A DNA stretch of 64,000 nucleotides from positions 22,216 through 86,215 of the forward strand of contig CADASP010000014.1 in assembly GCA_902790625.1 (NCBI GenBank), read 5' to 3'. The first letter of the stretch is position 1; each line of letters opens with the position of its first letter. The stretch comes from an uncultured Prevotellaceae bacterium. Its GTDB lineage: Bacteria > Bacteroidota > Bacteroidia > Bacteroidales > Bacteroidaceae. A program made the translations under genes and the position numbers. Below, in pieces: positions 38,199 through 47,027 of this stretch. The notes below the pieces were generated by a model. That model saw nothing but the letters and a program-made list of their open reading frames with translations, did not search any database and was not told the origin of the DNA.

Positions 38199-38948
38199 AT
38201 GGAAAAAAGCGACAGCATCGTCATCATTCCTACTTACAACGAGAAGGAGAACATCGAGAAAATCATCCGCGCGGTGATGGGTTTGGAGCACGGCTTCCAT
38301 ATCCTCGTCATCGACGATGGCTCGCCCGACGGCACAGCCCAGATAGTGAAAAGGCTGATGTCCAGCGAGTTCGACGGCAGGTTGCATCTGTTGGAGCGCA
38401 GCGGCAAGCAGGGCCTGGGCACCGCCTATATCGCTGGGTTCAAGTGGGCACTGGAGCGCGACTATGAGTACGTGTTCGAGATGGATGCCGACTTCAGCCA
38501 CGACCCCAACGACCTGCCACGCCTCTATGCCGCATGCCACGACGAGGGCTTCGACGTGAGCGTAGGCTCGCGCTATGTCAGTGGGGTGAATGTGGTGAAC
38601 TGGCCCATGGGGCGAGTGCTGATGAGCTACTACGCCTCGAAGTATGTGCGCATCGTCACAGGCATCAAGGTGCACGACACCACGGCTGGCTTCGTGTGCT
38701 ACAAGCGCCGGGTGCTGCAGACCATCGAACTCGACAAGATACGCTTCAAGGGCTATGCCTTCCAGATAGAGATGAAGTTCTCGGCGGTGAAGATTGGCTT
38801 CAAGGTGAAAGAGGTGCCCGTGGTGTTCGTCAACCGTCGCGAAGGCACCAGCAAGATGTCGGGAGGCATCTTCTCAGAGGCATTCTTCGGCGTGATGCGC
38901 CTGCGCTGGGACGGATGGACACGAAAATGGCCTGCCATAAAGGAATAA
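38199..38948 (+). CDS. GT2 polyprenol-phosphate mannosyltransferase-like (Dpm1-type)
   Basis: 249 residues from ATG 38199, which opens the family's N-terminus 'IVIIPTYNEKENIEKIIRAV'. 'ILVIDDGSPDGTA' and the metal-binding 'FEMDADFSHDP' (about residue 92) are the GT-A signatures; 'VGSRYVSG' and 'DTTAGFVCYKRRVL' are typical of dolichol-phosphate-mannose synthase-like enzymes. There is no C-terminal GtrA-like membrane domain, so it is the short soluble form working at the membrane face. It would transfer a sugar from a nucleotide donor to a lipid phosphate carrier. Donor is not determinable. Confidence 0.9.
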   Translation: MEKSDSIVIIPTYNEKENIEKIIRAVMGLEHGFHILVIDDGSPDGTAQIVKRLMSSEFDGRLHLLERSGKQGLGTAYIAGFKWALERDYEYVFEMDADFSHDPNDLPRLYAACHDEGFDVSVGSRYVSGVNVVNWPMGRVLMSYYASKYVRIVTGIKVHDTTAGFVCYKRRVLQTIELDKIRFKGYAFQIEMKFSAVKIGFKVKEVPVVFVNRREGTSKMSGGIFSEAFFGVMRLRWDGWTRKWPAIKE

Positions 38949-38976
38949 ACACTAACTAATAACCTTAGAATAAGAC

Positions 38977-41145
38977 ATGAGAACATCAAGAATCGTTGTT
39001 TTGTCGCTCGTAGCGTGCCTGTCGGCATTCATCTCGGCAGGGGCTCAGACAAGCGAGCAGGAATGGCATGACCTGACCGACCAATATCTGGTGAACGCCG
39101 ATTTCAGCAAAGGCGTCAACTACGGCCTCGACGACGTAGGCAAAGTGTCGATGGGCATCAGAACGTTTGACGGGTGGAAAGCCGATGTGAAACCCAGTAC
39201 ATCCGTAGGTGGGTCCACCTTCGCCTATGGTACCGCAGTCACCTTCAACGCCACCGCCATTCCCGCCGTAGGTCCCGACGGACAGGGTGGGGGAGCATGC
39301 CTCGCCCTCTGTGCCGGACTGAACGCCGAGGTGGTGTTCTATCAGGAGATGAAGATGGCTCCTGGCAATTACAAGCTGGTGGTGACCTCGATGAACCTGA
39401 ACGAGCGCTCGCAGAATGGTGATGCCCTGGCGGGGTGGTGGAAAAACGCCGACGAGAACACCCTCTCCACCTGTTCCTATTTCCCTACGGGCGAATGGAT
39501 GAACGACACCATCTGCTTCACCATCCCCGAACTGACGAAGAGCCGCGTGCAGGTGGGACTGCGCGCGGTGGGGGGCACCACGCGCATGACCGCCTATCTC
39601 ATCATCGACCGCGTACAGTTGTGGCGCGACATCCCCTTTGGCCCCGACGATGAAGAGGCACTCTTGCCCGAGGTCATCGGCGACACGCGCTTCGCCCGTG
39701 GAGCCACCATGGCCTTCGGACGCATCAAGGAGGTGCACGGCGACAACATCGTGGAGAGTGGATATTGCTGGGCCACACATCCGAAGCCTACCATCGACGA
39801 CAACCACACCACCACCAAGCTGGAGAACAACGGCACCGTCTACTGGCTAAAGAACCTGCAGCCCGCCACAATATATTATATGCGCGCCTACGCAAAGACG
39901 GCCGCAGGGCGCGTGGGCTATGCCGACGACATCAAGTTCTGCACGGTGCCCAAGGGCAACGTCACCTATTGGTACAACAATGGTGGCGACGAAGCTGCCA
40001 ACAAGCGTGTGAACGATGCCGCCACACGTGCTTGCGAGATATTCAACGACCTGTCGAGCATGGTGAAGCATTTCAACATTGGCTATAGCGCCGGCACACC
40101 CACCGCCGACTGCTACTACGGCGATGAGCCTTGGATGAACATGGGCGCCAACAGCAGCTACCAGCGCGCCGGAACCATCATGCACGAGATGCAGCACGGC
40201 TTTGGCGTCATCCCCTACACCACCCAGTGGAATAAGAACATCCTGCGCGAGCGCCTCGATGGTGAGGGGAGGGGCACCGGACACTGGTTGGGCGAGCGTG
40301 TCAGCGCCTTCCTCGACTTCTGGGACAACACCACCGGCTCTCAGCTCAATGGCGACTATCAGCATCTATGGCCCTACGGCATCAACGGAGCCAGCGAGGA
40401 CAACGGGCGCAACGAGCTGTACTTCGCCAATGCCATGATAGGACAGGCGCTGGGCGAAGACGGACTGGAGCACCGCTCGAACACCTTTGCCGAGCCTTGC
40501 TACATCTTTGAGCAGGAGGACGACGTGAAATACTATCTCACTAACGAGGCCGTCGATCGAGGCAAGCTCACCTCGTTCCTCTCGGCAGACGAGGGTGGCC
40601 GTCTGTCGTGGATGAACGTGGCAGCCGATGATGCCAGGAACGACGACCATGCCGCCTGGTACATCACTTTCAGCCCTGCCAAGCAGTACTATCAGCTGCG
40701 CAATGCCGCCACAGGGCAATACCTCAGCTTCTCGGGTGGATTCAAGACCGTGGTGCGCGATACGCCTACTGCCAACGAGCAGCTGCACCTGATGAAAGGC
40801 CGCGTGAAGGTGGCTCATGGCGGAAAAGCACAGCGTGGCTTCTGGCTGGTGCACCCCACGGGAACGATGACGCCCAACTGCATGCAGGCCAATGCCAACG
40901 GCGCCCTGGGGTCGGCCACATTCAACCTGGCCAACACGTCGACACGCCAGCGCTGGCTCATCCTCACCGCCGACGAACTGCAGGAGACCACCGGCATGGA
41001 GGCTCCCACCATGGAGCAGAACATATCAAAAGAAATATGTATCGATGGCATCTACACCCTTGATGGCCGTCGCCTCAACACGGAGAAGGCCCAGCTGAAG
41101 CCAGGCCTATACATCATCAATGGTCGCAAGTGGGTGGTGAAGTAA
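38977..41145 (+). CDS. Secreted multidomain protein with HEMQH zinc-peptidase motif
   Basis: 722 residues. Signal peptide MRTSRIVVLSLVACLSAFIS, cleaved at AGAQ. Residues about 25-215 look like a galactose-binding-type beta-sandwich ('NADFSKGVNYGLDDVGKV', 'GNYKLVVTSMNLNE'); 225-330 is a fibronectin/Ig-like part ('LQPATIYYMRAYAKTAAGRV'). A metallopeptidase-like core follows with HEMQH at residues 403-407 ('GTIMHEMQHGFGVIP') and a possible third ligand in 'GTGHWLGERVSAF'. A lectin-like segment ('YYQLRNAATGQYLSFSGG') and the sorting-type tail 'IYTLDGRRLNTEKAQLKPGLYI' end it. Target unknown; peptidase activity inferred only from the motif. Confidence 0.78.
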   Translation: MRTSRIVVLSLVACLSAFISAGAQTSEQEWHDLTDQYLVNADFSKGVNYGLDDVGKVSMGIRTFDGWKADVKPSTSVGGSTFAYGTAVTFNATAIPAVGPDGQGGGACLALCAGLNAEVVFYQEMKMAPGNYKLVVTSMNLNERSQNGDALAGWWKNADENTLSTCSYFPTGEWMNDTICFTIPELTKSRVQVGLRAVGGTTRMTAYLIIDRVQLWRDIPFGPDDEEALLPEVIGDTRFARGATMAFGRIKEVHGDNIVESGYCWATHPKPTIDDNHTTTKLENNGTVYWLKNLQPATIYYMRAYAKTAAGRVGYADDIKFCTVPKGNVTYWYNNGGDEAANKRVNDAATRACEIFNDLSSMVKHFNIGYSAGTPTADCYYGDEPWMNMGANSSYQRAGTIMHEMQHGFGVIPYTTQWNKNILRERLDGEGRGTGHWLGERVSAFLDFWDNTTGSQLNGDYQHLWPYGINGASEDNGRNELYFANAMIGQALGEDGLEHRSNTFAEPCYIFEQEDDVKYYLTNEAVDRGKLTSFLSADEGGRLSWMNVAADDARNDDHAAWYITFSPAKQYYQLRNAATGQYLSFSGGFKTVVRDTPTANEQLHLMKGRVKVAHGGKAQRGFWLVHPTGTMTPNCMQANANGALGSATFNLANTSTRQRWLILTADELQETTGMEAPTMEQNISKEICIDGIYTLDGRRLNTEKAQLKPGLYIINGRKWVVK

Positions 41146-41177
41146 TTCCCGCCCCTTCCTTCCTGTCGCATGCCGCC

Positions 41178-41236
41178 GTGCGCCGACCATCTCGTTGGTG
41201 TTACACAGCCGCTGTGCGCCGACCATCTCGTCGGTG
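41178..41236. repeat. Two 23-bp direct repeats between convergent genes
   Basis: GTGCGCCGACCATCTCGT then TGGTG (41178-41200) recurs at 41214-41236 with one change, 36 bases apart. Confidence 0.8.
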
Positions 41237-41257
41237 GTGCTAAGCGCACCCCCTCTT

Positions 41258-41743
41258 CTATGTGGCTATCACTTTGAACCTCACCCTGAACGAGCGCTCG
41301 CTCTCGTCCCAGTTGGTGCCCAGCAGTTCAAAGTGGCCTATCTGCTTCGTGCTCCTCACGTGTCGCCCTATGCAGGGGCACACGTCGTAGTCGCCGATGC
41401 GCACCAGTCGGATGTCGTCGCCAGCGTCGGCGGGCAAGCGATCCAGGCTCACGCCGTCGGGCAGATGGTGGCGCGTCGCCATCTCGAAGCTCACGGGCAA
41501 GTCCTGCTCTATCAGCTCGTTCATTCGCCGCTCAATCTCTTTCTCCTGCTTGCGGTCGGGTTTCTGGCTCAGGTGGAAGCTCATCTTGCTCTTCTTTCGT
41601 TCCACATGGGCGTTGTAGCTGCGTTCGCAACCAAACATCCTTATCATCGTCTGGTTCAGCAGGTGCTCGGCAGTGTGGGCAGGGGGAAACGCCGTGTCGC
41701 GCTCCTCCATCATGCCCCAGTCGGTGTCGTTTCTTGATGCCAT
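41258..41743 (-). CDS. AlaX-like tRNA-editing domain protein
   Basis: 161 residues from ATG 41743; an upstream in-frame ATG at 41773 overlaps the promoter-like CAAAAATA and is rejected. 'HTAEHLLNQTM' is the HxxxH zinc motif and 'CPCIGRHVRSTKQIG' supplies the Cys/His pair of the AlaRS/ThrRS editing (SAD) domain. A free-standing copy would hydrolyse mischarged tRNA-Ala in the cytoplasm. The second motif reads C-P-C-I-G-R-H rather than the usual C-G-G-T-H, so specificity may differ. Convergent with the metallopeptidase gene and divergent from the LRR lipoprotein gene. Confidence 0.82.
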   Translation of the reverse strand: MASRNDTDWGMMEERDTAFPPAHTAEHLLNQTMIRMFGCERSYNAHVERKKSKMSFHLSQKPDRKQEKEIERRMNELIEQDLPVSFEMATRHHLPDGVSLDRLPADAGDDIRLVRIGDYDVCPCIGRHVRSTKQIGHFELLGTNWDESERSFRVRFKVIAT

Positions 41744-41769
41744 ATCACTATCGTTGTCGCTATTCGGGT

Positions 41770-41777
41770 GCAAAAAT
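41770..41777 (-). promoter_or_regulatory. Promoter -7 element of the AlaX-like gene
   Basis: Minus-strand TATTTTTG, 26 bases upstream of ATG 41743. No clear TTTG at -33. Confidence 0.45.
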
Positions 41778-41819
41778 ACTAAAAAACAACCGAGAAAACG
41801 AAAGAAAATACCGTTTTTA

Positions 41820-41851
41820 TTTGCGGCATTCGGAAAGAATGAGTAACTTTG
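41820..41851 (+). promoter_or_regulatory. Promoter of the LRR lipoprotein gene
   Basis: TTTG (41820-41823), 20-base spacer, TAACTTTG (41844-41851), 26 bases before ATG 41878. Confidence 0.75.
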
Positions 41852-41877
41852 TGCCCAAAATAAGAATAGATTTGTAT

Positions 41878-42675
41878 ATGCAAAGCTTAAAATTGATTTT
41901 TTCGGCTTTTCTTGTCTTATGTTTGGCTGCTTGCGGCTCTTCGGCAGACAAAGGCGACAAGAAGGCGATGAAAGTGGGTCCTGGAATGCCCATCAACGCG
42001 GAGAGCTTCCCCGATGTCAACCTGCAAAAGTTCTTCTTGGCGCAGGGGTATGGTGCCGATGGTGCCATCACCGACCAAGAGTTTGAGTCGGTCACTATGC
42101 TCGACCTCACTGGCATGCAGCTCCAGTCGCTAAAGGGCATCGAGCGCTTCCCACACCTCACCGTCTTGAAAGTAACCAGCAATCTGCTGCCCGAACTTGT
42201 CATGCCCGTCATCCCCACGCTGGAGGTGCTCTATTGCGCCGACTGCGGCATGCAGCGCATCGACCTGAAGGGATGCTTGCAGCTACGTGAATTGCATTGT
42301 CAGGAGAACAGCCTCGACTCGCTCATCATCAACGAGATGCCCCAGCTGACGCTGGTAGAGGCCAACAACAACCGCATGAAGAAGGTGGCCTTCGCCAACT
42401 GCCCACAGCTGCGCTCCATCAACCTGGCTTCCAACAAGCTGTCGGCTGCCGACCTCAGCCAGTGTAGCGCCTTGTACGACCTTGATGTCACTGACAACCC
42501 CTTGCAGATAGAGAATGTCGACGTCGACGCCTTTGTGAAGAACCTGCCAAAGGCCACTGCCACCCCCGACTCATCCTCCGTTCACAATGCTCCCACCATT
42601 GTCGGTCTCGACGAGGGCAGCTTGAGCAACAACAACAAAAAGACGCTTCAGCTGAAAGGCTGGACGCTGAAATAA
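41878..42675 (+). CDS. Leucine-rich repeat lipoprotein
   Basis: 265 residues from ATG 41878; the promoter at 41820-41851 excludes upstream starts. Lipoprotein signal MQSLKLIFSAFLVLCLAACG (lipobox LAAC). Residues 45-225 form LRRs of the internalin type, with repeats such as 'LDLTGMQLQSLKGIERFPHL', 'LEVLYCADCGMQRIDLKGCL' and 'LRSINLASNKLSAADLSQC', at 20-22-residue spacing, unlike the BspA repeats elsewhere in the window. A polar C-terminal tail follows. A surface or periplasmic protein-binding role is inferred. Terminator at 42696-42734. Confidence 0.85.
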   Translation: MQSLKLIFSAFLVLCLAACGSSADKGDKKAMKVGPGMPINAESFPDVNLQKFFLAQGYGADGAITDQEFESVTMLDLTGMQLQSLKGIERFPHLTVLKVTSNLLPELVMPVIPTLEVLYCADCGMQRIDLKGCLQLRELHCQENSLDSLIINEMPQLTLVEANNNRMKKVAFANCPQLRSINLASNKLSAADLSQCSALYDLDVTDNPLQIENVDVDAFVKNLPKATATPDSSSVHNAPTIVGLDEGSLSNNNKKTLQLKGWTLK

Positions 42676-42695
42676 CCCCTATCACTTTCCACTCT

Positions 42696-42734
42696 AAGCG
42701 CGACTTGCATGCACCCATGCGGCCGCGCTTTTTT
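42696..42734 (+). terminator. Rho-independent terminator of the LRR lipoprotein gene
   Basis: AAGCGCG (42696-42702) pairs with CGCGCTT (42724-42730), inner GCATG/CATGC also pairs, and a T-run follows. Confidence 0.8.
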
Positions 42735-42776
42735 CGTTTAGGGGAGCCGCATGTTAAGCTGGTGTCCACGGCCAAA

Positions 42777-42803
42777 ATCTTACACCTGACAGCTGACAGT
42801 TAA
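42777..42803. repeat. CTGACAGCTGACAG dispersed element, copy 6
   Basis: ATCTTACACCTGACAGCTGA then CAGTTAA. Confidence 0.8.
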
Positions 42804-42826
42804 ATATTTGCACCGTGTCTTCCCAG

Positions 42827-42916
42827 ATTTTCTAGAATTTCTAGATTTTCCAGATTTTCTAGAATTTCCAGATTTTCCAGAATATCTGGAATCTCCGGTA
42901 TTTCCGGCTACCCCGG
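42827..42916. repeat. 9-mer tandem array (ten units)
   Basis: Ten consecutive 9-base units: ATTTTCTAG, AATTTCTAG, ATTTTCCAG, ATTTTCTAG, AATTTCCAG, ATTTTCCAG, AATATCTGG, AATCTCCGG, TATTTCCGG, CTACCCCGG. Same consensus and drift toward CCGG at the end as the array at 25193-25255. It sits between two convergent genes. Confidence 0.92.
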
Positions 42917-42929
42917 AATCCCCCAATGA

Positions 42930-44126
42930 TTACGTATTGCGCGGAGTCTGCAGGGAGCTCTCCGCTATGGCACGAGCCACGGTGTGGGCGGTGGTCCATG
43001 CTGCCTGCAAGTTGAATCCACCCGTGATGCCATCCATATCGAGCACCTCGCCAGCAAAAAAGAGGCCAGGCCGGGTGCGGCTCTCCAGCGTGTTGGAGTT
43101 GATGGCACTGAGGGAGATGCCGCCGCACGTCACGAACTCGTCGTGATGGGGCGCCCTGCCACTTATCAGGTATTCGTCGCACACCATCACATTTGCCAGT
43201 CGGCGCATCTCCTTCGCGTTCAGTCCTCCCCATTGGTGCTCTGCCCGCTGTCCCAGTGCTTTGGTGGCCAGATGGCTCCACAAACGTTGCGGCAGTAGAG
43301 AGATGGGCGACTGGTGGGCCACGCATCGGCGGGCGCACTGCTTTCCTGCTGCTGCCACGGCTTGCAGGGCGCTGTCTTCGTCGGCATTCACCCAGTTCAG
43401 CAACAGCTGACTGTGGTAGCCTGCTTCGGCCAGGTGGCGTGCCGCATAGCTCGATAGGCGCAGGATGCACGGTCCGCTCAATCCCCAGTGGGTGATGAGC
43501 AGCGCGCCCTGTGCTCGCAACTTGGTGGCGGGGAGTATGGCGCGCACTTGCTCCACCACCAACCCCGTCAGCTGGCACAGTCCTTCGTCGGCAATGCCCA
43601 GCGAGAAGAGCGATGGCACGGGCGGTTCCACGTCGTGTCCCAGCCACAGCAATCCCCCCGCCTTTGGTTGTCCGCCCGTGGCTATGCACACATAGTCGTA
43701 GTCGGAAAGGGCGTCGAGCGATGCGATGCGGATGCCCGTCTTGATGTTGATGCCCAGCCTATTCGCTTCGGCCAAAAACAGGTGGATGATGGTGTGTGAG
43801 TCTTGCGAACGGGGAAAGACGCAGCCGTCGGGCTGAGCCGTCAAGGCCACTCCACGCTGCTCAAACCATTGCCACGTCTCCTGGTGACCGAAGTGCTTCA
43901 ACAGTCGATTCATCAGCCGGTGGCCGCGAGGGTAGGCTTCCTGTAGGGTGCCAACATGCTGGAAGGTGTTGGTGAGATTGCACCGTCCGCCCCCCGACAC
44001 CTCCACTTTGCGCAGCACGCGGGTGCCGCTCTCCAAGATGTCCACCTCCATCTGTGGGCACATCTCCTTCAGGTTGATGGCCAGGAAGAACCCGGCCGCA
44101 CCCCCACCTACAATTGCTGTTCTCAT
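42930..44126 (-). CDS. BaiN/HI0933-family flavoprotein oxidoreductase
   Basis: 398 residues. FAD-binding 'IVGGGAAGFFLAINL' at the N-terminus and the family motif 'RKVEVSGGGRCNLTN' are complete; 'YVCIATGGQP' and the C-terminal 'GLFFAGEVLDMDGITGGFNL', 'QAAWTTAHTVARAIA' complete the HI0933-like plan. The physiological substrate is unknown for most members; one relative (BaiN) acts on bile acid intermediates, but that cannot be assumed here. Cytoplasmic. TACCTTTG -7 element at 44149-44156. Confidence 0.9.
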   Translation of the reverse strand: MRTAIVGGGAAGFFLAINLKEMCPQMEVDILESGTRVLRKVEVSGGGRCNLTNTFQHVGTLQEAYPRGHRLMNRLLKHFGHQETWQWFEQRGVALTAQPDGCVFPRSQDSHTIIHLFLAEANRLGINIKTGIRIASLDALSDYDYVCIATGGQPKAGGLLWLGHDVEPPVPSLFSLGIADEGLCQLTGLVVEQVRAILPATKLRAQGALLITHWGLSGPCILRLSSYAARHLAEAGYHSQLLLNWVNADEDSALQAVAAAGKQCARRCVAHQSPISLLPQRLWSHLATKALGQRAEHQWGGLNAKEMRRLANVMVCDEYLISGRAPHHDEFVTCGGISLSAINSNTLESRTRPGLFFAGEVLDMDGITGGFNLQAAWTTAHTVARAIAESSLQTPRNT

Positions 44127-44148
44127 TCCTCATTTGTTTGTTACCCTG

Positions 44149-44156
44149 CAAAGGTA
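44149..44156 (-). promoter_or_regulatory. Promoter -7 element of the flavoprotein gene
   Basis: Minus-strand TACCTTTG, 22 bases upstream of ATG 44126. Confidence 0.55.
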
Positions 44157-44314
44157 CGAATAAGAACGCAGACCACCAAACGAAAGAAACAATTATCGCA
44201 TCTCCAAGGCTTTTGGGTTCTTCCTAATTGTCCTTTGATGCCGTTATGGTGTATTTAGACCACTTCCAACAAGGAATAGGGAATGGCGGAGCGGGAAAAA
44301 CAACGTGCTTTTTT

Positions 44315-44404
44315 GGTTGGCAGCGTTCGCCGCCATTATTGGCAGCGCCCGCTGCCAATGATGGCGGCGGGCGGGGACAATGATGGCAGCGAACGCTGCC
44401 AACC
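44315..44404. repeat. GGTTGGCAGCG multi-hairpin element, copy 2
   Basis: Perfect 16-bp terminal inverted repeats GGTTGGCAGCGTTCGC / GCGAACGCTGCCAACC, with inner GGCAGCG/CGCTGCC palindromes. It lies in the 540-base gap 44127-44666, which otherwise shows only promoters. Confidence 0.88.
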
Positions 44405-44593
44405 AGTTTTTGAACCGTTGTAGTATTGTTGTCCTTCAGAGGCTGATAGGGTGGGGTGGCACCTGATTATTCCTTTTCTGCCTTTTCATTGGTTTGAAGC
44501 GATTGTCGGCTGCTCGTTTCTTTTCTTTTGCTTTCGCACGCTTGTCGTAGAACGTCATTTTTAGTGATTCGGCGTCGATTCTTCAAAAAAAGC

Positions 44594-44624
44594 TTTGCCG
44601 TGTCAATAACTTTTTGTATTTTTG
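44594..44624 (+). promoter_or_regulatory. Promoter of the GH3 gene
   Basis: TTTG (44594-44597), 19-base spacer, TATTTTTG (44617-44624). Confidence 0.7.
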
Positions 44625-44666
44625 CACTTTGTTATGAAATGACAAAAAAATGACAAATAATAACCA

Positions 44667-46985
44667 ATGATGAGAAAACTATTCCTTTTTGCCATGCTGA
44701 TGCTTGTAGGCCTTAATGCCACCGCACAGCGACCTGCCATTGCGCGCGACGCAGCTCTGGAAAAGAAAGTGGAGAAGACCCTGGCCAAGATGACCCTCGA
44801 CGAGAAGATAGGGCAGATGCTGGAGTTGAACTTAGACATCATGGGGCGCCGCGAGCCGGGCGGCGGCTGGCAGCTGAACGAGGCGGTGCTCGACACGCTG
44901 CTCTCGAAGTGGAAGGTGGGCAGCATCCTGAACGCGCCGGGGCACGCACTCACAGTGGAGCAATGGCAGCGCTGGATAGGCATCATCCAGGATAAATCGA
45001 TGAAGTATCTTGGCATACCCGACATCTACGGCCTCGACCAGAACCACGGCGTCACCTACACGCAGGGAGGCACGCTCTTCCCACAGCCCATCAACCTCGC
45101 TGCCTCGTTCAACACCGAGCTGGCACGCACCGGGGCTGAGATTTGCGCCTACGAGTCGCGTGCATCCAATTGTCCTTGGGTCTACAACCCCGTCACCGAC
45201 TTGGGACGCGACCCGCGCTGGAGCCGCATCTGGGAGAGCTTTGGCGAAGACCCCATCGTGAACGCCCGTATGGCCGAGGCAGAGATACAAGGCTACCAAG
45301 GCAGCGACCCCAATCATCTTGGAAAGTACAACGTGGCGGCTTGCATCAAGCACTATTTTGCCTACGGAGCACCCTTCACTGGCAAGGACCGCACGCCAGC
45401 CTACGTGTCGCCGCAGATGCTGCGCGAGAAATATTTCGAGCCTTTCAAGGCTGCCATCCAGGCAGGTGCGCTGACGCTGATGGTGAACTCGGGCAGCATC
45501 AACGGCATGCCCGTGCACGCCAGCTACGAGTATCTGACGAAGTGGCTGAAGGAAGACCTGCTATGGGATGGCATGATTGTCACCGACTGGGCCGACATCA
45601 ACAACCTGTTCCAGCGTGAGCGCGTGGCCAAGGACAAGAAAGACGCCATCCGCATCGCTATCAATGCTGGCATCGACATGTCGATGGACCCGTATAGTGT
45701 CGATTTCTGCATATTGCTGAAGCAGCTGGTAGAGGAGGGTGCCGTGAAGATGAGCCGCATCGACGATGCCGTGCGCCGCATCCTGCGCGTGAAATATCGC
45801 CTGAACCTCTTCGACCAGCCCAACACGGGCGGGAAGGGCTACGAGAAGTTCGGCTCTGCCGAGCATGCCGAGAAAGCCCTGCGCGCTGCCGAGGAGGGCG
45901 AGGTGCTGCTGAAGAACGAGGGTGGGCTGCTGCCTCTGGCAAAGGGGAAGAAGATTCTGCTCACAGGACCTAATGCCAACCAGATGCGATGCCTGAACGG
46001 AGGATGGAGCTACACCTGGCAAGGCTCGAATATTGAAACTTTTGCAGAGAAGTACAATACGCTCTACGAGGCTTTCTGCAATAAGTTCGGCAAGGAGAAC
46101 ATCATCTTGGAACAAGGCGTCACCTACAACGAGCGCGGACAGTATTGGCAGGAGAAAACACCTGAGATAGCGAAGGCTGTGGGCGCTGCCGCCAATGCCG
46201 ACATCATCGTGGCTTGCATCGGCGAGAACAGCTATTGCGAGACACCCGGCAACCTCACCGACCTGTGGCTGTCGGAGAACCAGCGCACACTGGTGAAGGA
46301 ACTGGCCAAGACGGGCAAACCCGTCGTCTTGGTGCTCAACGAGGGTCGTCCTCGCCTCATCACCGACATCGAGCCGCTTTGCAAGGCCGTGGTGCACATC
46401 TTCCTGCCTGGCAACTACGGTGCCGACGCGCTGGTGAACCTGCTCAGCGGCGATGCCAACTTCTCGGCAAAGATGCCCTACACCTATCCGCGCGAAATCA
46501 ACTCGCTGGCCAACTACGACTACAAGGTCTCGGAAGAGGTGGGCACGATGGCTGGCGCCTACAACTACGACGCAAAGGTGTCGTTGCTGTGGCCCTTCGG
46601 CTATGGCCTGAGCTACACCACGTTTGAATACTCCAACCTGCGTGTCGAAAAGTCGACGTTTGCTGCTGGCGACGTGCTCAACGTCAGCGTCGACGTAAAG
46701 AACACGGGCAGCCGTGCTGGCAAGGAGGCCGTGCTCCTCTACAGCAGCGACGTCGTGGCCTCGCTCACACCCGACAACCGCCGTCTGCGCCAGTTCAAGA
46801 AAGTGGAGCTGCAGCCAGGACAGATGAAGACCGTCAGCTTCAGTCTGCCCGCCAAGGAACTCGCCTTCGTGGGTGCCGACGGGCGGTGGACGCTGGAGGA
46901 AGGCGATTTCATCCTGCGTGCGGGAGGACTTCAGCAGACCATCAAGTGCACAACCACGAAGACGTGGGACGAACCAAACATCTGA
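44667..46985 (+). CDS. Secreted glycoside hydrolase family 3 (beta-glucosidase-like)
   Basis: 772 residues. Signal peptide [20 protein letters not shown] (cleaved before Q), pointing to the periplasm. GH3 N-terminal barrel: '[14 protein letters not shown]', '[19 protein letters not shown]', '[10 protein letters not shown]', and '[10 protein letters not shown]' with the nucleophile Asp307. The C-terminal domain has '[10 protein letters not shown]' and '[20 protein letters not shown]', and a fibronectin-III-like end ('[20 protein letters not shown]'). This is the full BglX-like plan at the usual length. It would release glucose from beta-glucosides; exact linkage is not determinable. tsaD follows by 42 bases. 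Confidence 0.93.
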   Translation: MMRKLFLFAMLMLVGLNATAQRPAIARDAALEKKVEKTLAKMTLDEKIGQMLELNLDIMGRREPGGGWQLNEAVLDTLLSKWKVGSILNAPGHALTVEQWQRWIGIIQDKSMKYLGIPDIYGLDQNHGVTYTQGGTLFPQPINLAASFNTELARTGAEICAYESRASNCPWVYNPVTDLGRDPRWSRIWESFGEDPIVNARMAEAEIQGYQGSDPNHLGKYNVAACIKHYFAYGAPFTGKDRTPAYVSPQMLREKYFEPFKAAIQAGALTLMVNSGSINGMPVHASYEYLTKWLKEDLLWDGMIVTDWADINNLFQRERVAKDKKDAIRIAINAGIDMSMDPYSVDFCILLKQLVEEGAVKMSRIDDAVRRILRVKYRLNLFDQPNTGGKGYEKFGSAEHAEKALRAAEEGEVLLKNEGGLLPLAKGKKILLTGPNANQMRCLNGGWSYTWQGSNIETFAEKYNTLYEAFCNKFGKENIILEQGVTYNERGQYWQEKTPEIAKAVGAAANADIIVACIGENSYCETPGNLTDLWLSENQRTLVKELAKTGKPVVLVLNEGRPRLITDIEPLCKAVVHIFLPGNYGADALVNLLSGDANFSAKMPYTYPREINSLANYDYKVSEEVGTMAGAYNYDAKVSLLWPFGYGLSYTTFEYSNLRVEKSTFAAGDVLNVSVDVKNTGSRAGKEAVLLYSSDVVASLTPDNRRLRQFKKVELQPGQMKTVSFSLPAKELAFVGADGRWTLEEGDFILRAGGLQQTIKCTTTKTWDEPNI

Positions 46986-47027
46986 CAAACGAATTGACAG
47001 CATGACAGCCTGAGAAAACAAGGCAAG

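Noticed and set aside
42808..43146. Plus-strand ORF with Phe/Pro/Leu repeats
   Set aside because: It is the translation of the 9-mer tandem array running into the antisense of the flavoprotein gene.
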